From: Girardinichthys multiradiatus
Lineage: Eukaryota > Chordata > Actinopteri > Cyprinodontiformes > Goodeidae
Assembly: GCF_021462225.1 (NCBI RefSeq)
Contig: NC_061805.1
Location: forward strand, 49,021,360-49,085,359
Direction: 5' to 3'
Length of the DNA stretch: 64,000 nucleotides
Below are positions 11,940 to 24,376 of this stretch, piece after piece. The notes below the pieces were generated by a model. That model did no database searches. It saw only the letters and a program-made list of their open reading frames with translations, and had not been told where the DNA came from. How positions within the stretch are numbered: position 1 is the stretch's first letter; every line of letters begins with the position of its first letter. The translations under genes were made by a program, and so were the position numbers.

Positions 11940-14300
11940 CTGGGGAAGAGCAGAACAAAGATGATGGTTAATACTCATGGAAATTTAGCTGTTATCTAAT
12001 TACAGCACTGTTCCTCATAGCAAAATTAGATTCAGACAAAGCTGGATTCAAACAAGGGTCACAGCTTCCTGACTTGATTTCCTGGTCAGTTGGCTTTTTG
12101 TACATGTCTTGCAATTTCTTAATTGTTCATGTTTACGTTTTTTGCTCCCTACCTGCCCCTAAAACCTGGTCTATGGTTGGTGAGTACACCTCTACCTGAT
12201 CAACCTTCATCACGAGATCCTCATGAGCTGAACTGAATTTGATTTGAACTGTACTGCACTGAATTAAGCTAAACTGACTTCAATTTAACTGAACCAAACA
12301 GTTACTGGAGTTACAATTGAAATTGGATCAATGGAGAGATTTCTTTTTAAACAAAAAAAAACCTCCCAACTCCATGACAGCTTTCTCTAAACTTTGGTCT
12401 CATCATGATAGCGTCTAATGAGTTAATCAACACTGAGGGATACAAAGTAGGCAAACAGAACCCATTTATTCTGGTGTCCCAGAACCAAACATAATCACAG
12501 AACATTCTTCTTAACTGCCTCTATCTTTCCTCATTTGCACTTTTAATTTCTCAAGCCGGGCTTTGGACTGAAAGCAGTAAGATAAATGCCCTATTTAGCA
12601 CAGTTTTATTTTATTCTTCCAAAGATTAGAAGCGAAATTCACCGTTCTGAAAAGGACCAGTGGACAGAGCTGCTTAATGTGAGACTGGGAGGGGTCAGAT
12701 CGCTGCAAATGAGGTGAGAGTCAGTAAAGCAGCCGAGGTAATGAACGATAGATTAAAGCAAATGGATTTTCATTAGGTGGTGGACAAACACAATGAAAAG
12801 ACCTGCTGAGCTCTCTCCAGTTGTTAACATGCTATTGTGCTAATACACACGTAATATCATTTAATGGGGTTTCTGATGTCCAACAGGAGTCAGTGTGACA
12901 ATGGGGCACCCTCATACTGGGGATGCATTTTAAATCAATTGCAAGTAGAATTTGAATATGAGCGAACCATTAAAAAGCACTGATAAAAATCAAGTGATGG
13001 CCACAAATGTGATGGTTTATAAACTTTGTGGCTTCATTTGTTTTTGGCAACAGTTTCCCCTGGTTTCTTAGATCGTTGTGCAGATTGATCAGATTCAACA
13101 ACTTTTTGCAAAAAGCTTCCTTATCTTAAAGATTTCCTTCATAAAAAGTATCAGCTTACTTCATCTTATTAGCACAGGTGAAGATGTTCATGTCCTCCTG
13201 CAAGTATCAGTGTCATGAAGGACACTGCTTGCCCAACAAAGGCAGCTGGTATTTGTATGTGTGCCTGCATGCTCAGCAGGACAGATACTTTGGGTAAGAA
13301 GGGCGGCACCGACTGAAGTTCTGCAGAAACTATCATGTTGGACCTCAAAAGACTGGTGCAAATGTATTTAGTTGCTACCATGAATCCTGTATAAAGCCAG
13401 CAGTGAACAGTCCTGATCCAATCCATGGGTAAACCTAACCTGTCTGCCAAAGAACTCAAGAGCCGGATCAGACGTTGCTCCAAGAGATAATTCTTCCCTT
13501 TAGCTTGATGAGCCCAGTGGCAGAAGGCAAACCTGATAAAGATCAGAACGGAGGAATTTTGAACTGTTGTGTGGATCAGAACCCTACTGAGAACCTGGGG
13601 TCAGTTCTCTGAAAGCACGCGGAAACAGAAGGCTGAGGTCAAACTGAGGTCAACTCAAAGCACTAAGATGACAAGAATGGGTCATCATCAATCAGGATTT
13701 GGTCCAGAAGTTGATCTCTACCTCATCACAGATTATTATAAAGGTCTAAAGGAAGAAGATTCAGCACCGTAAATACCAACTCTAAATCTGTATTTAATAT
13801 TTCTGTTCGTAAAACTGAAACTTTTTTCAGTAAACCATAATGCAAAGGCTAAATTCTTAAAATGCTGCAGCAACAAAAGCCAATATTTGCAAAAATCTTT
13901 TAACTGAAGCTAAAGTGAATTAACAAAAAACATATTATAACCTCATACTCTTAAAAGCATTCATCTTTTTACCTGCAAACATAAAACTGTGATACAAATA
14001 ATATACACTCCTATTTTTCAAACATTCTGAAGCTTACCAACTAATGATTTAAAACGGTGTCCATGACTCTTTCTAATGAGAAAACTCAAGTTTTAAAGTA
14101 AATTGTTTCCATTTGCTGAGAAGCTTCCAGCCCTGGAGAATAAGAGCGTCTTTGGAAAAGGTGGACACTCAGTCGAGTCCTCGCCTCTTCAAAACGCTGT
14201 GTCAGAGCTCAGAGTTTACAGCTGAGGTTATAATTAAAGCCTTGGGAGCACATTGTCGCAGTCAGTGTGGAGTACGGAGGCACAATTATGTGTTTCTCAC
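11940..14300 (-). other. FRAS1 intron between repeats 7 and 8
   Basis: A 2.36-kb intron. It includes a loose ctgaactgaa-type low-complexity run near 12225-12300. A stretch near 13170-13790 has open frames but no motif I can name; it might be a decayed transposon. Confidence 0.6.
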
Positions 14301-14441
14301 CTTGGCATTGGTTGTCCTGGGTGAAGAAACCCTGTGGGCATGTGGGAACACAGCGACCCTCAAACAAGCTGGATGGGGACAAACAGGACGAGCAGTTTTC
14401 TGCAGATGGACCAGTACAGTGCTGGCAGGAGGGATGACAAT
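14301..14441 (-). CDS. fras1: FRAS1 exon, furin-like repeat 7
   Basis: A 141-bp phase 1-1 exon with acceptor ttttttccag and donor gtgaga. It encodes CHPSCQHCTGPSAENCSSC, LFEGRC and GFFTQDNQC, a complete eight-cysteine furin-like repeat corresponding to FRAS1 FU7. One asparagine-linked glycosylation sequon (NCS) is visible, as expected for a secreted matrix protein. An open reading frame on the opposite strand over this stretch is only its shadow. Confidence 0.88.
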
Positions 14442-16829
14442 CTGGAAAAAAGACACGGGAAGTTTTCATATTTACCACAAAAACTATAAAAACTGAAAAG
14501 ATGGTGGAGCCAAATGCAGGATCGCAGCAACAGGGAAAAGACAGATGAAGATAAACTGATGTTTTATCAAACAAAAAAAACAAAATAATCTGTGAAGCTG
14601 GGATCATTTAAACCGTAAAATGCAACAACAGCAAATTGTGCAAATTACATCCACATACCTGTGTAGGAAAATAAATAACTTTCTTTGTTACTAAGACACA
14701 AAACTCCTTTTCAAATGCCTTCACAAATCCTTCAGTGCAGGTACACAGATTCATTTTCACAAACTATAAAAATCCTGCCCTAATACTTTTGCTCCATTTG
14801 GGGGACTGACAGAATACAATCTGTGCACTTGTACTTACGAAGTGGTGTAACTGTTGTTTTGTATTTGTGAAAGACAGAAAAACATCTTATGTAGCATTTT
14901 CCTCTGTGATTTCAGGGCATAAATCTATTTGTACCAGAATCACATCTATAGCAAACTCATGGATCCCCATTTTGATCCTCTATTTTAATATTCGTTTATC
15001 CTTTGTCAACCAGAACCTTCTCACTGAGGAGCGCGATCTCTTCCTCTAAGAATTAGGTTAATTTTATCTTATTTGAACTAATTTTACATCATTTCCTTTA
15101 AAGAAATGTTTACAAATCGCTGATGATGAGTAAGGACACAAGTGCTTCAAGGCTGATGGTTTTCAAAGCATGAGGAGCATCCAAGGCCATAACTTCTGCT
15201 TTGAGTGCATCCTTGACGTTTATTGGCAAAAAGGCGCATGTAATTGGCAGTGATAAGAAAAAAGGGTGTATAAATATGTGCATGCTATTCCTGTGAGAGG
15301 TTTATATCCACTCATCATGAATATCTAGAAAATCTGTTTATTTATTTGATCTATTCGTTTGCAGGGTAGAATGATTAAACAAGAAACAAACCGGCAGTAC
15401 GACTCTGTGCTTTTCCTTTCATCAACGCCGGGTGAAAATCCTACAAACATACCTGCTAATATTTGGAGAAATTTCCCTTAGCAAGCTGCATGTCGACAGT
15501 ACGCATTTGTATCCCAGTTTTGGTAATCTAGCAGGTGATTGAAGGTGAAGTTTCAAGATTTAGAGATAATGAGACATACATCTTTGTGAAAGATCTTTCC
15601 TGCGAGATTTACATGTGACAGAAACAAAATGTTGAAGCTGAAAGAGTTTAAAAAGGTTCATGGAGTAAGAATCATATCAGGGAACAGAAACAGCTTTTGT
15701 TAGAAAAAAGAAAACAGAATGATCTTCACCTTTTGTTACAGGCACGTAGAAAAAATTAATAAATTAAAAACCTCTTTTAGGATTTAATTTTAAGCAGGAG
15801 CTGCAGATGTAATCAGTCTGACAACAATGTCCTTATATCTCCAAAAACAAGGCCGTCTCCTACGTTTCTGAGATCCAAGCTTTTATAAAAACTTTCTTCA
15901 AGTTCACTTATCCTCCGCCTAATAGAGGGGCCACTCTTGTAAAAGAATGGAGATATTCAAACTGAAGAAGTGCTCTGATTTAGAGCAGAAGGAAGCAACA
16001 TTTGGATGCAACATAAAAACTCAAAGCAATCGAAGGACAGAATGTCTACGGGGAAAAATAGATTACTTAGAGGAGAAATGTTCTTTGTAACTTGGCTACA
16101 ACATTAAACCCTTTGCCCATCCTGGCATTGTCATAGTTCTATTGCAGGCCAGTTGCGATTGGGATGTAGTGACATTACAGACTGACAGCAGCATCGTCAC
16201 ATTTTTAAAGACAATCAGTATTAATTGCTAGTTATTGGGGATTGCTCCGTTGTTACGCACTCTTTTATTTGGTGCAATAGGTAGGTTAGGACAAAACCAA
16301 AGTTTGATCAGACATGAGCAGCTATGGCTGCACAAAAAAATGTTTTCTTAATACGTCCAGATCTCTTGTCAGGGAGAAGGAAGAAAAACACAAAAAAATC
16401 AGCAATACCCTTCATGCATCAAAAACATAAACATTTATTCATTTTAAAACTTTACAGCTTGGGTTTATGGTCTTCTACCTTTCATCTGAGAAGCACCTGA
16501 GACAAGCTGCCGCTGAGGACCTTCTATGCCCAGCCAACGTGTAATTTGGGCTCACCGACCGTGGATGACAGAGCGATCAGGTTCTATATAAACGTTTTTA
16601 GCGTTTTTTCCAACAGGAGTGAGTGCAGCAGACAAGCGGCGTCATCAACAAAAACCAGCTGATAATAAATGACAAATCTGACCGTCTGTTCCTGAAAACC
16701 TAGAAAAGGCTTTAAAAAAGCTATTTACTGCATAGACGCACAATAACAGGTGCATATAAAAACTTGATGTTGAAAATTAATTATGTAATGAATACAAGTT
16801 AGCCTGCTTTATCCAAAGTCAGTCTAGAA
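14442..16829 (-). other. FRAS1 intron between repeats 6 and 7, part without recognised elements
   Basis: AT-rich intronic DNA with no gene, RNA or repeat that I recognise. Confidence 0.5.
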
Positions 16830-16990
16830 ATGTGTCTGGGACCAAAGTTCTGTTGGAACGATCCAACTATGTCCACACTTGAAGCTGCTGAGATGAGTTA
16901 AAGCTCACCTTCATCATTTAATTTGTGCAACTACAACCACAGCATGGTGCAACCACCCCCACGCTTGACACTTGTTACAGTATTGTAACA
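16830..16990 (-). mobile_element. Possible Tc1-type transposase scrap
   Basis: On the minus strand, around 16980-16940, a peptide like SVKRGGGCTMLW can be read. This is the VKHGGGSIMLW block of Tc1 transposases. No termini are visible. Tentative. Confidence 0.35.
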
Positions 16991-17139
16991 GTTTGATAGC
17001 TTCACCATGACCCATTCTCACAATCTTCCTGTGGTCAAATCTCCAGGAGGCGTTTTGGCTGGTTTAATTCAAACTCAAATGTGTCCATTTTGGAGCAGAG
17101 GCATCTTTGTAGGTTGCACCCCCTCAGACCAAATAAAAT

Positions 17140-17520
17140 TGGTGAAGATCTGCATCCAGAAAAGTCCCAGAGGGAGGTGTGCAGGAAGCATCCTGATCAG
17201 ATGCATGAACCATCTTAACTGACTCCTTTCAATGTGGAGGAACTGTGGCTCTACTTCAAGCCTTGATGGTGAAGTTCCTCACCTTATCTTTAAGGCTGAG
17301 TCCAGCTTTTAAATGGTCAATGCTCATTAGAGCTGCTTGTATCTGGGATTCTCTTATTCTGGTCAGGATACATCTCTCATGATCATAAGTGAAACTCAGG
17401 ACAGATGGACCAGTAAATCTACAGCTTTGGGTCTCCCCAACGATAGACCGGAGCATTGCCCAAATTACTGCAGATCAAGTCCCAATCCGTCTATCCATTT
17501 CCTGCTCCATTCTACCTTCA
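17140..17520 (-). mobile_element. Rex3 (RTE-type LINE) fragment, reverse orientation
   Basis: The minus strand encodes the C-terminal region of the Rex3 polyprotein in decayed form: RIRESQIQAALMS, AGLSLKDKVRN, then a degraded QLRW..HLIRM block toward 17160. These match IQAAEMSFLRRVAG, SLRDRVRSS and QLRWLGHL of the large Rex3 copy at 27.4-29.5 kb. It is 5-prime truncated and inactive. Confidence 0.7.
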
Positions 17521-19455
17521 CTCGAGAAGAAGATGCCAACACCCCCGACCTAGAGAATCATTGCCTCAGACATCGAGGAGTTAACTCACTGAGGCTGCTT
17601 TGCTTCAACCGCTTCCGGTAATGTTAAAGGCCATGGCTTGAAGATGCCAACAGAGGTTAAAGAAGGTTGTCCAACCAGGCAACCTCCTTCAGCTGACTAT
17701 GCCCTGAGATTATATTTGTACCAGATACCAGGTACCAGGAAATGTTGGATATGTATTTAGACTGATTATAATAAAAAGAGTTCCCAAACCTTGCAGCTTT
17801 TTATGCTCTAAGTGACTCTTTCTGCAACATTTACTCCACACCCTTCACCAAACACAACAGCAGCCCTGAAACTGGCCTTTCCTCATCGCAGCCTTTGATG
17901 TCTGCTTTGGCAGCACGGAGACAAATAGCTGAGCAACACTATCAGCCCAGGCAGCAGGGCCAAGTCGCAGACTGACTGGTTCATGCATGCTGCTGGCGGT
18001 CGGAACGACAGACAAAAGGCCTGTCAACAAGCGGCTGGAAGCCGAGGGAGTGTGCATGCACATGTACACAACTACCTTTCTTTTTATGGTATTTTTGCCC
18101 TGAAGTATTTATGTTTACAATCAGGCTCTTTGAGAGCGCTGTCAGCTGCACCCCAGACTTGTTTACAAAACCCATGATGGATCCTGGCTAGAGCAGATGG
18201 GTAATCCACCTGAGCCAAGGCAACGATTTGTGTGTGTTTGTGCAAAAATGTTTACCCTCTGGGAGCCAATCAGTGTCAAAGCAAGGACTTTATAAAAGTT
18301 ACAGGCGTCAGAGCTGAAATGGCAACGTGACGTCCAATCAACGCCCACCTTTTATGCTTCTGCCACGTCAAACATGCCAGAACATTGAGCTCTACACCCA
18401 CAAACATGGCTGGGCGTCTGTCAGACGCTTAGGTCATGCACAAAATGTTCACCTCCGTTCAAAGACTCAGTGAGAAGCAGATCCACAGACATGTTTCATT
18501 ATTAAACACAGAGAATAAGAATGATCTGAGGCTTCTCACTCTTATTGCAGCATAGATATCTAATTTGTTGTGAGGCGAAGAGTGCATATTGATTCCTGTA
18601 GGACCCAAATTCACGGGCCTTCTCATCACACATAATGTGGTGCAGCAGCACCCAGAATCAAATTCATTACTTTGTTTTGTGCTGATAGGGTCATAATTTG
18701 AGGTGGGCGCAGTCGATGAGGTTTTGATTTAGTTTGGGGTTGTGAGTGCTCCTTAATGTGCTCCATAAATGATCCTCCCAGTACAGTGCAGGGCTCATCA
18801 TCATACAAAAGAGATCTGCTTCCTGCACGACAGACACACAGGTGAATGCTTGTTTTTCAGTCCTCTGAACTGTAGATTACACCACTGTGGCTGACTGAAT
18901 AACATAGACTTGACAGAAAACATTTTTATTTCAGTAATTAGAGATGTGACTTGGACTAGTCCTCAAAGATGAAGAACACTTTCTCTGGGATGAGGCTCAT
19001 CAGCAGCACCTGATGGCTTGGTTTTTACTCAATGGTCCAGTTAGGCACAGCCCCAGCGAGCCACGTGGGACCACCGTTCTGTACTACCATCCTTTAGGAG
19101 GAGCCATGAGGGAAAAATGCATCGTGGATTGATTGTTAAACATAATTACAAAAAACAGTTTAAAATACGAGTACGAGTTTAAAATGACTAATTATAGCCC
19201 AATCTTGGAAGACCTGTCCATATTTCAACTTTATCCAACCTGATTTTCTTGGTTATCTCAAACCAAGAGTACAAAAACATTCCTTAAAACTAAAACTATT
19301 ACCTCAGATAGCAAAAATGATTTGGTACAGGGCACGTCTTCAAGGAGCATAAAACGCCCTCCACTCCTACTGTGTCCGTCTGCACAGGGGGCGGCTGATT
19401 CAGAGACATCCGACCGCTCACCAGCTCAGGTTGCCTTGGAGGTGTTCAACAAAAA
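17521..19455. other. FRAS1 intron 6, non-coding
   Basis: Nothing recognised. GC content is slightly higher near 17.9-18.4 kb, without coding support. Confidence 0.5.
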
Positions 19456-19482
19456 GTGTGTGTGTGTGTGTGTGTGTGTGTG
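19456..19482. repeat. (GT)n microsatellite
   Basis: About thirteen GT units. Confidence 0.95.
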
Positions 19483-20145
19483 AATACTGCGAGTCAGATG
19501 CATGCTAACACATCCTGCTCTGCTTCAGGACAGGACCTGCTGGGGAGGCCTGGTTATCTAACGAAGCAACACAGAGTCGGACAAAAGGCTCTATTGTTCG
19601 AACACAAACACCTGAACCCACTGACATGTCAAAAGCTTTTGTTGCTCATACGAGTCGAAGACTGGAACAACTTGTACACATTACCATGAATAGAGCTGTA
19701 CTGATGTTTTGTTGATCACATTCACCAGCTGCATTGATTCAGACAGCCTCAACAAAGAAAAGCGGATAATAACAGTCAGACTGAAATATTACTGGAGCTC
19801 AGCTCCTAGCTGAGATAAAAACTGAGCTCTTCAGAAGATGTTTATTTTGCAACATCATGTAGGTAAAGAAGGTATTCAACTTTTAGGTGAAAGAAAAACA
19901 TGATTCAAATAAAGCAAATATATGCAAATCTCATTCAGGTAATTCACACAAAGAAGAAAATGAATCTGTGACTCTGGCAGCTCAATGCTGTACTAACATC
20001 AGTAGTTTGCATGAAAAGCACAAATCAGAAGGAATAACATCTCACAGTTTTTAAAGTAAAAATCATGATTTTATTCTGATTTCCCTGCATAAAATCATCG
20101 CTCTTAAAGAAAAAACTACATAATGCATCATATGCAGAGGTGGGA

Positions 20146-20770
20146 AGTAACTAGTTACATTTATTTGAGTAACATTTTGTAAAAATGTACTTTTACGAGT
20201 AGTTTTATTGCACCATACTTTTTATTTTTACATTAGTAATGTTATTGTGAAGTATCTTTATTGTAGATATGCTTATACTGTTTAATTTGTACTGTATTGC
20301 ACCGACTACACCAAAACAAATTCCTTGTATGTCCAAAAAGGTACTTGGCAATAAAGCTTTTCTGATTCTGATTCTTTACCTGAGTGAAATGTCTTGCTAA
20401 TTTACCCACTGCGAGTTACTTCCCTGAATGGACAAGCTTGATTTAATGAAAAATGCACCAGACAGTGTGTTAAAGTTTCTGTCAAAGTGATTATTCTTGT
20501 TTGTACACAAGATTTGCAGTTTTAATGTTACTTTCTATCTGCTGAGCCCAATGTGGCATATTGAGGTACACAGTAGATACTGTCACTGGAGGTACTTTAC
20601 CTTGTTCTAACATACGTACTTCCCCTTCTGTAAGTATTGGTGTTATAAGCCGAATGTTGAAAAATTGACTTTTTTTGACTGAATTTTACCAGTAATTTCT
20701 TAGATGACTATTTTTTACTTTTACTTGAGTAAAAATATGTTAAATAAATAGTGCTTCTCTTACTTTTACA
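20146..20770. repeat. Dispersed fish repeat (agtaactagttac type)
   Basis: It begins with gggaagtaactagttacatt and ends with cttttacttgagtaaaaata; the gagtaa/ttactc theme recurs at both ends in inverted sense. It is a common non-autonomous repeat of fish genomes, class uncertain. It is split by a LINE tail at about 20256-20378. Confidence 0.6.
20256..20378 (+). mobile_element. LINE 3-prime tail inserted in dispersed repeat
   Basis: It carries ttccttgtatgtccaaaaag, acttggcaataaagctt and a gattctgattct tail, the 3-prime end of a fish LINE with a short repeat tail. Related tails in reverse lie at 39972-40060 and 61471-61605. Severely 5-prime truncated. Confidence 0.65.
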
Positions 20771-22059
20771 GCAGACATAATTTCTACTGAGCCATGTTTC
20801 ACTTAAATCCACTCCAGGTCCATAACTGGCCCGGTGCCGCTCTCCAGAAGAACCAAACAAATAGATGGATGTGTTGAGGAGACTCTGTGGGTGAGTACTG
20901 CTACTTATCAATTGGTAATGGTCTCTCCTGGGATGATAAAAGGAATTCCAGTACAGCTAATGGTTTTTCATTCCCAGGTAAGGTAAACAAAAAATCTCCA
21001 GTGTTTGGATGCTCTGGGCCTTATGATGGCTATTAGGAGAGAAATTAAACTGTTGCCTAAATAATCTGTGATTTATATCAGCTATTCTAAAGAAATTATT
21101 AATTAAAAGACAAAATTCTTGGGTATTTTCCATCCTTTCCATCAAAGATATATTTTAAATTCAATCTTTATGATAGCAGCTGCTTTAAGCCCACAACCTG
21201 TGCTTTTTCTGACTCGCAGATAAAATCGAAGATGCTTCTGCAGGGACAATGGCAGCAGAAGGGATGGCAGAGCTCAGGGAAATCTTCATACAGGCAAATT
21301 ACTTTAATTCAGGAAGGCAGCAGCTAGAAACAAAAAGCTGCTTCCTGCCGAACTGTCTGCAGTATGATCAGATCCTCAAAACTGAGCAGGGAAAGAAAAT
21401 TGGTATGTGGCAAACCCATGAAATTCCAATTTTCATCTTCAAACAAACAAAGGATGTGAGGAAAATTGATTATGGTCTTGTTGTCTCTCCTTATATCAGC
21501 CTTGTTTTGCTACAGAAATAATAAAAAGACAAGCAGTGCTTTTTGTCATTCTGGCCAGAAGACGATTTTCAGTGAAGCAGGTTTTTTTGTTGCTTTTTGC
21601 TGGAAGGAGAATAACCCATCAACCCTTAAAGAGAACTTCAAAATTAGCCAATTATCCACACAATTACACACTCGCATTTATCCCAGCGAGTCGCCTCTTC
21701 AAAATCTCTTCCTTTCCTAAAAAGCAACACGCCCACAAGGTCTTTACACACACAATTTCCCACATTTTTTAATTGCAACATCAAACCAAATGTCTATATA
21801 ATGTTTAAAGACTGAACAAAGTTAATGACACGTAACATTCATGTATGCCCATACAGAGGGCTGACTTTGAACATGGGGGTCAAGTTTCCAGTTAGAAACA
21901 AGGTTCCTGCACATTTTTCATGTAAAAATTTGAGATTTTTCCAGACTCAACTTTTCACGGACATTTAGGTCAATTTTAATACCTTAAATACCAAAGCTGA
22001 CTAGGTTTTTGTGAAAAACATTTCTACAGTGTGTAGCAACCTGGAAAAAAACAGACCAT
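20771..22059. other. Non-coding stretch of FRAS1 intron 6
   Basis: The plus-strand open frame at 21249-21521 (90 codons) has no family motif. Nothing recognised. Confidence 0.45.
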
Positions 22060-22240
22060 GGGAAAGGAAATTAAAGCATGGACACAAGGAAGGAAAGAGG
22101 GGAGACAGAATGGAGGTAGGAAACAAGAAGAGACACAAGGAGGGATAGAAGTAAAGGCACAATAAAAAAGGAAGGAAGGAAGGAAGGAAAGGAGAGAATG
22201 AACTATAGTAGGAAGAATTAAGGGACAAAAAGAATGAGGA
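22060..22240. repeat. Purine-rich tract with (GGAA)n
   Basis: A strongly purine-biased plus strand with about five GGAA units at 22170-22190. The long leucine/phenylalanine/serine-rich minus-strand open frames here are composition artefacts. A short (CTA)n run follows at 22524-22541. Confidence 0.85.
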
Positions 22241-22540
22241 AACAAAAGGTATGTAATTAAAAGTGAACTTTCTTTTTCACTCACCATTATCTAAATATAG
22301 TCAGAGTCTTATTCTGTCTTCACCTCATGGGAACCGGGTTTTATTAGAGCAGAGAGGAACTGATGATTCAGTTCAGTTTGTTGAACATGAACTGATTCAT
22401 TTGGGGCACTGACTTTGATTCAAAAACTGAACATGCTACTTTCTGAGAATGAACTAGGTCAGTTTAAGTTTGAACAATGGTCAGAGCTGAACTAGTTCTT
22501 CTGTACCAGCCTGAGTAGAATTGCTACTACTACTACTACT

Positions 22541-22740
22541 GCTTTATTTATAATGCACTTTAAAACAACCACAGCTGCAACAAAGTGCCTCACAGATAAA
22601 TCAAATTACCATTTAAAACATAAAACAAGTTAAAAGCAACAACAATAAGATCAAAACACTAGAAACAGAAGTAAAAGCAATGAAAACAAGTCTCAGACTG
22701 TGCCAAAAGCCAAAGAATAAAAGTGCGTTCTGAAAGAATT
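22541..22740 (-). mobile_element. Possible reverse LINE tail
   Basis: It starts ctttatttataatgcacttt on the plus strand, the reverse complement of a common aaagtgcattataaataaag LINE-tail phrase. It is followed by an A-rich stretch. Assignment is tentative. Confidence 0.4.
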
Positions 22741-22839
22741 AGCTCAACCTGCTAGGAAAGCCAAGTTGTTTTTGTCTACTTTTATTTATCAACCCATAGA
22801 TCTCATCACTGGCTCAGTGCTCATTTGTTTAGCTGTGTT

Positions 22840-23095
22840 TCACTCATGGAAGAAGTCACTAAAGAAGCTACCGCTGCCATCAACAGTGTACGTTTTTCTA
22901 TTGCATAGAAAGTACTCCGCTACCAGTGTTTTTCTGTGCCGACTCTTGCCACTCTCAACCACCATTCAGTCAGAAAACATGGCCTCTCGTAACGGAACCT
23001 TGTTCTGCTGGAGGGTTTTTCTCCTGTTAAAAAAAGGCTTAATTTCCACTGTCGCCTAATGCTTACTCTGACGAATCGCTACAGATTCAATGGAT
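22840..23095 (+). mobile_element. L2 LINE 3-prime UTR fragment
   Basis: Blocks such as ctaaagaagctac, catagaaagtactcc, ttctgctggaggg and tttccactgtcgcc align in order with the 3-prime UTR of the large L2 copy at about 48040-48245. It has no tail and no coding. Confidence 0.7.
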
Positions 23096-23531
23096 GGATG
23101 GAAAACGTTTTAGGAATTTGCAATTATAAAAGGAATTTGAGTGTACTGTAGACTGTGAAAACTGTATGACTCCTGTAAGTAGTTGGGCTTGATTCTTTAA
23201 ACTTAGCTCACTCAGACTGCTGGTAACTGTGTTATATCCAAACATGATTTAGAGTGGTTTTTATGAGGGACGACTGAGCTTCTGCTCTCTGGTGTTGTAT
23301 TAAGTCTTTTCACAAGATTCCATGAAACATGGGTGGGAACAACCCAGATTTCCATTTCCATTTCACTATGATCACCACATGCCTGCCTTATTGTTCACAA
23401 GGGTCATTAAATCTGTTGGCGAAAGAAAGCCAAGAACCTGAAGAATCCTTACCACATTTGGATGGTAATAATTCCTCATCCTAGGTGAAGTTATGGACAA
23501 CAGAAAGCAACAAAAGGGAAGTTGCATTTAC
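23096..23531 (-). other. FRAS1 intron just downstream of repeat 6
   Basis: Nothing recognised apart from the gtaaat donor at its start. Confidence 0.5.
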
Positions 23532-23699
23532 CTCTGCACGTCTGCAAGTTGTCCAGAAAGTTGTGTTCAGCACATCCAGATGTGCAGATGCCATGTCGAA
23601 GGTGGATATGCTGTGGCAGGAGAACCTCCTCTGGTTTCAGGCAGCGAAGGCAGTCTGAGGCCAGAGGTCCAACACAGGAACGGCAGGAGGGATGACAGT
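23532..23699 (-). CDS. fras1: FRAS1 exon, furin-like repeat 6 (long-loop repeat)
   Basis: A 168-bp phase 1-1 exon (56 codons), the longest FU exon here. It has a tcttctcag acceptor and a gtaaat donor. It encodes CHPSCRSCVGPLASDC, then CLKPEE followed by an enlarged histidine-rich loop (about residues 22-35 of the exon), then GICTSGCAEH and a final QTC. Vertebrate FRAS1 repeat 6 is also longer than its neighbours and carries a KPEE segment, which supports the numbering. The following intron is about 9 kb. No lesions are seen. Confidence 0.88.
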
Positions 23700-23780
23700 C
23701 TGAGAAGATAGATGGATCAAATCAACAAACAACGGAACGCTCTCACCATAATTATATATTATTTAAGCCTCAATCCTCAC

Positions 23781-23921
23781 TGTGGCAGGTGCTGTCCTGA
23801 GGGTACAGGCCCTCTCCGCAGGCCTCCACACACTGACCCTGGTGGAGCAGAAGTCCAGATGGACAAGAGATGCAATGGGACACCGAGGGGCCCCAGCATG
23901 TAGCACAGGAGCTGTGGCAGG
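23781..23921 (-). CDS. fras1: FRAS1 exon, furin-like repeat 5
   Basis: A 141-bp phase 1-1 exon with acceptor tgttctctcag and donor gtgagg. It encodes CHSSCATCWGPSVSHCISC, LLLHQGQC and ends GLYPQDSTC. The tryptophan-glycine-proline after the third cysteine is typical of the FU family. It sits between 104-bp and 81-bp introns, the smallest seen in this gene. It fits FRAS1 FU5, and the frame is open. Confidence 0.88.
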
Positions 23922-24025
23922 CTGAGAGAACAAATAGGATAAAGATTCTTTATGTGCATTATTCCTGAATGTCCATTGATCCATACAGTTTAACATGTAT
24001 AAGTGCAGACAAATACTTCACCCAC

Positions 24026-24166
24026 CTCTGCATCTACTGTGGTTGTCCACGTAATGCTGAGTTGGACACTGAGTGATACACTTCCCATGATGTAAAGCAG
24101 TCCCGGTGGGACAGCTCATACATTTGGGGTTGTCAGGGAAACAGGAGGCGCAGGACGAATCACAAG
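24026..24166 (-). CDS. fras1: FRAS1 exon, furin-like repeat 4
   Basis: A 141-bp phase 1-1 exon with acceptor ttggttcacag and donor gtgggt. It encodes CDSSCASCFPDNPKCMSC, ALHHGKC and an ending HYVDNHSRC. The shorter spacing between the third and fourth cysteines and the CD start match FRAS1 FU4 by recollection. It is followed after only 104 bp by the repeat 5 exon, which makes a compact three-exon cluster unlike the kilobase introns elsewhere in this gene. No stop or frameshift is present. Confidence 0.87.
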
Positions 24167-24376
24167 CTGTGAACCAAAGCAAGTAAAATTTAATGGCTTG
24201 ATGTTGGAATCACATAAAAGGCTTGTAGTCCATTAAAATTAATACTGTTTTACAAGGGGAAAGAAAATATTTTAAGCCGCCGAGATCCAAAATGTACTGC
24301 ATTTTTAAAGCAGAGAAATAAGAAGTAATCACATGATGAAAACACGTCAGGTTCAGCAGCTGAAGGAAAGGACCGA

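Noticed and set aside
14113..14496. 127-codon plus-strand open frame
   Set aside because: Shadow of the minus-strand FRAS1 repeat 7 exon, which has splice sites and the cysteine pattern.
21249..21521. 90-codon plus-strand open frame with a gtatgt after GKKI
   Set aside because: No recognised domain, no supporting acceptor or neighbouring exon; within the range of chance frames.
22001..22287. Minus-strand open frames rich in leucine, serine and phenylalanine
   Set aside because: Caused by a purine-rich (GGAA)n tract; low complexity.
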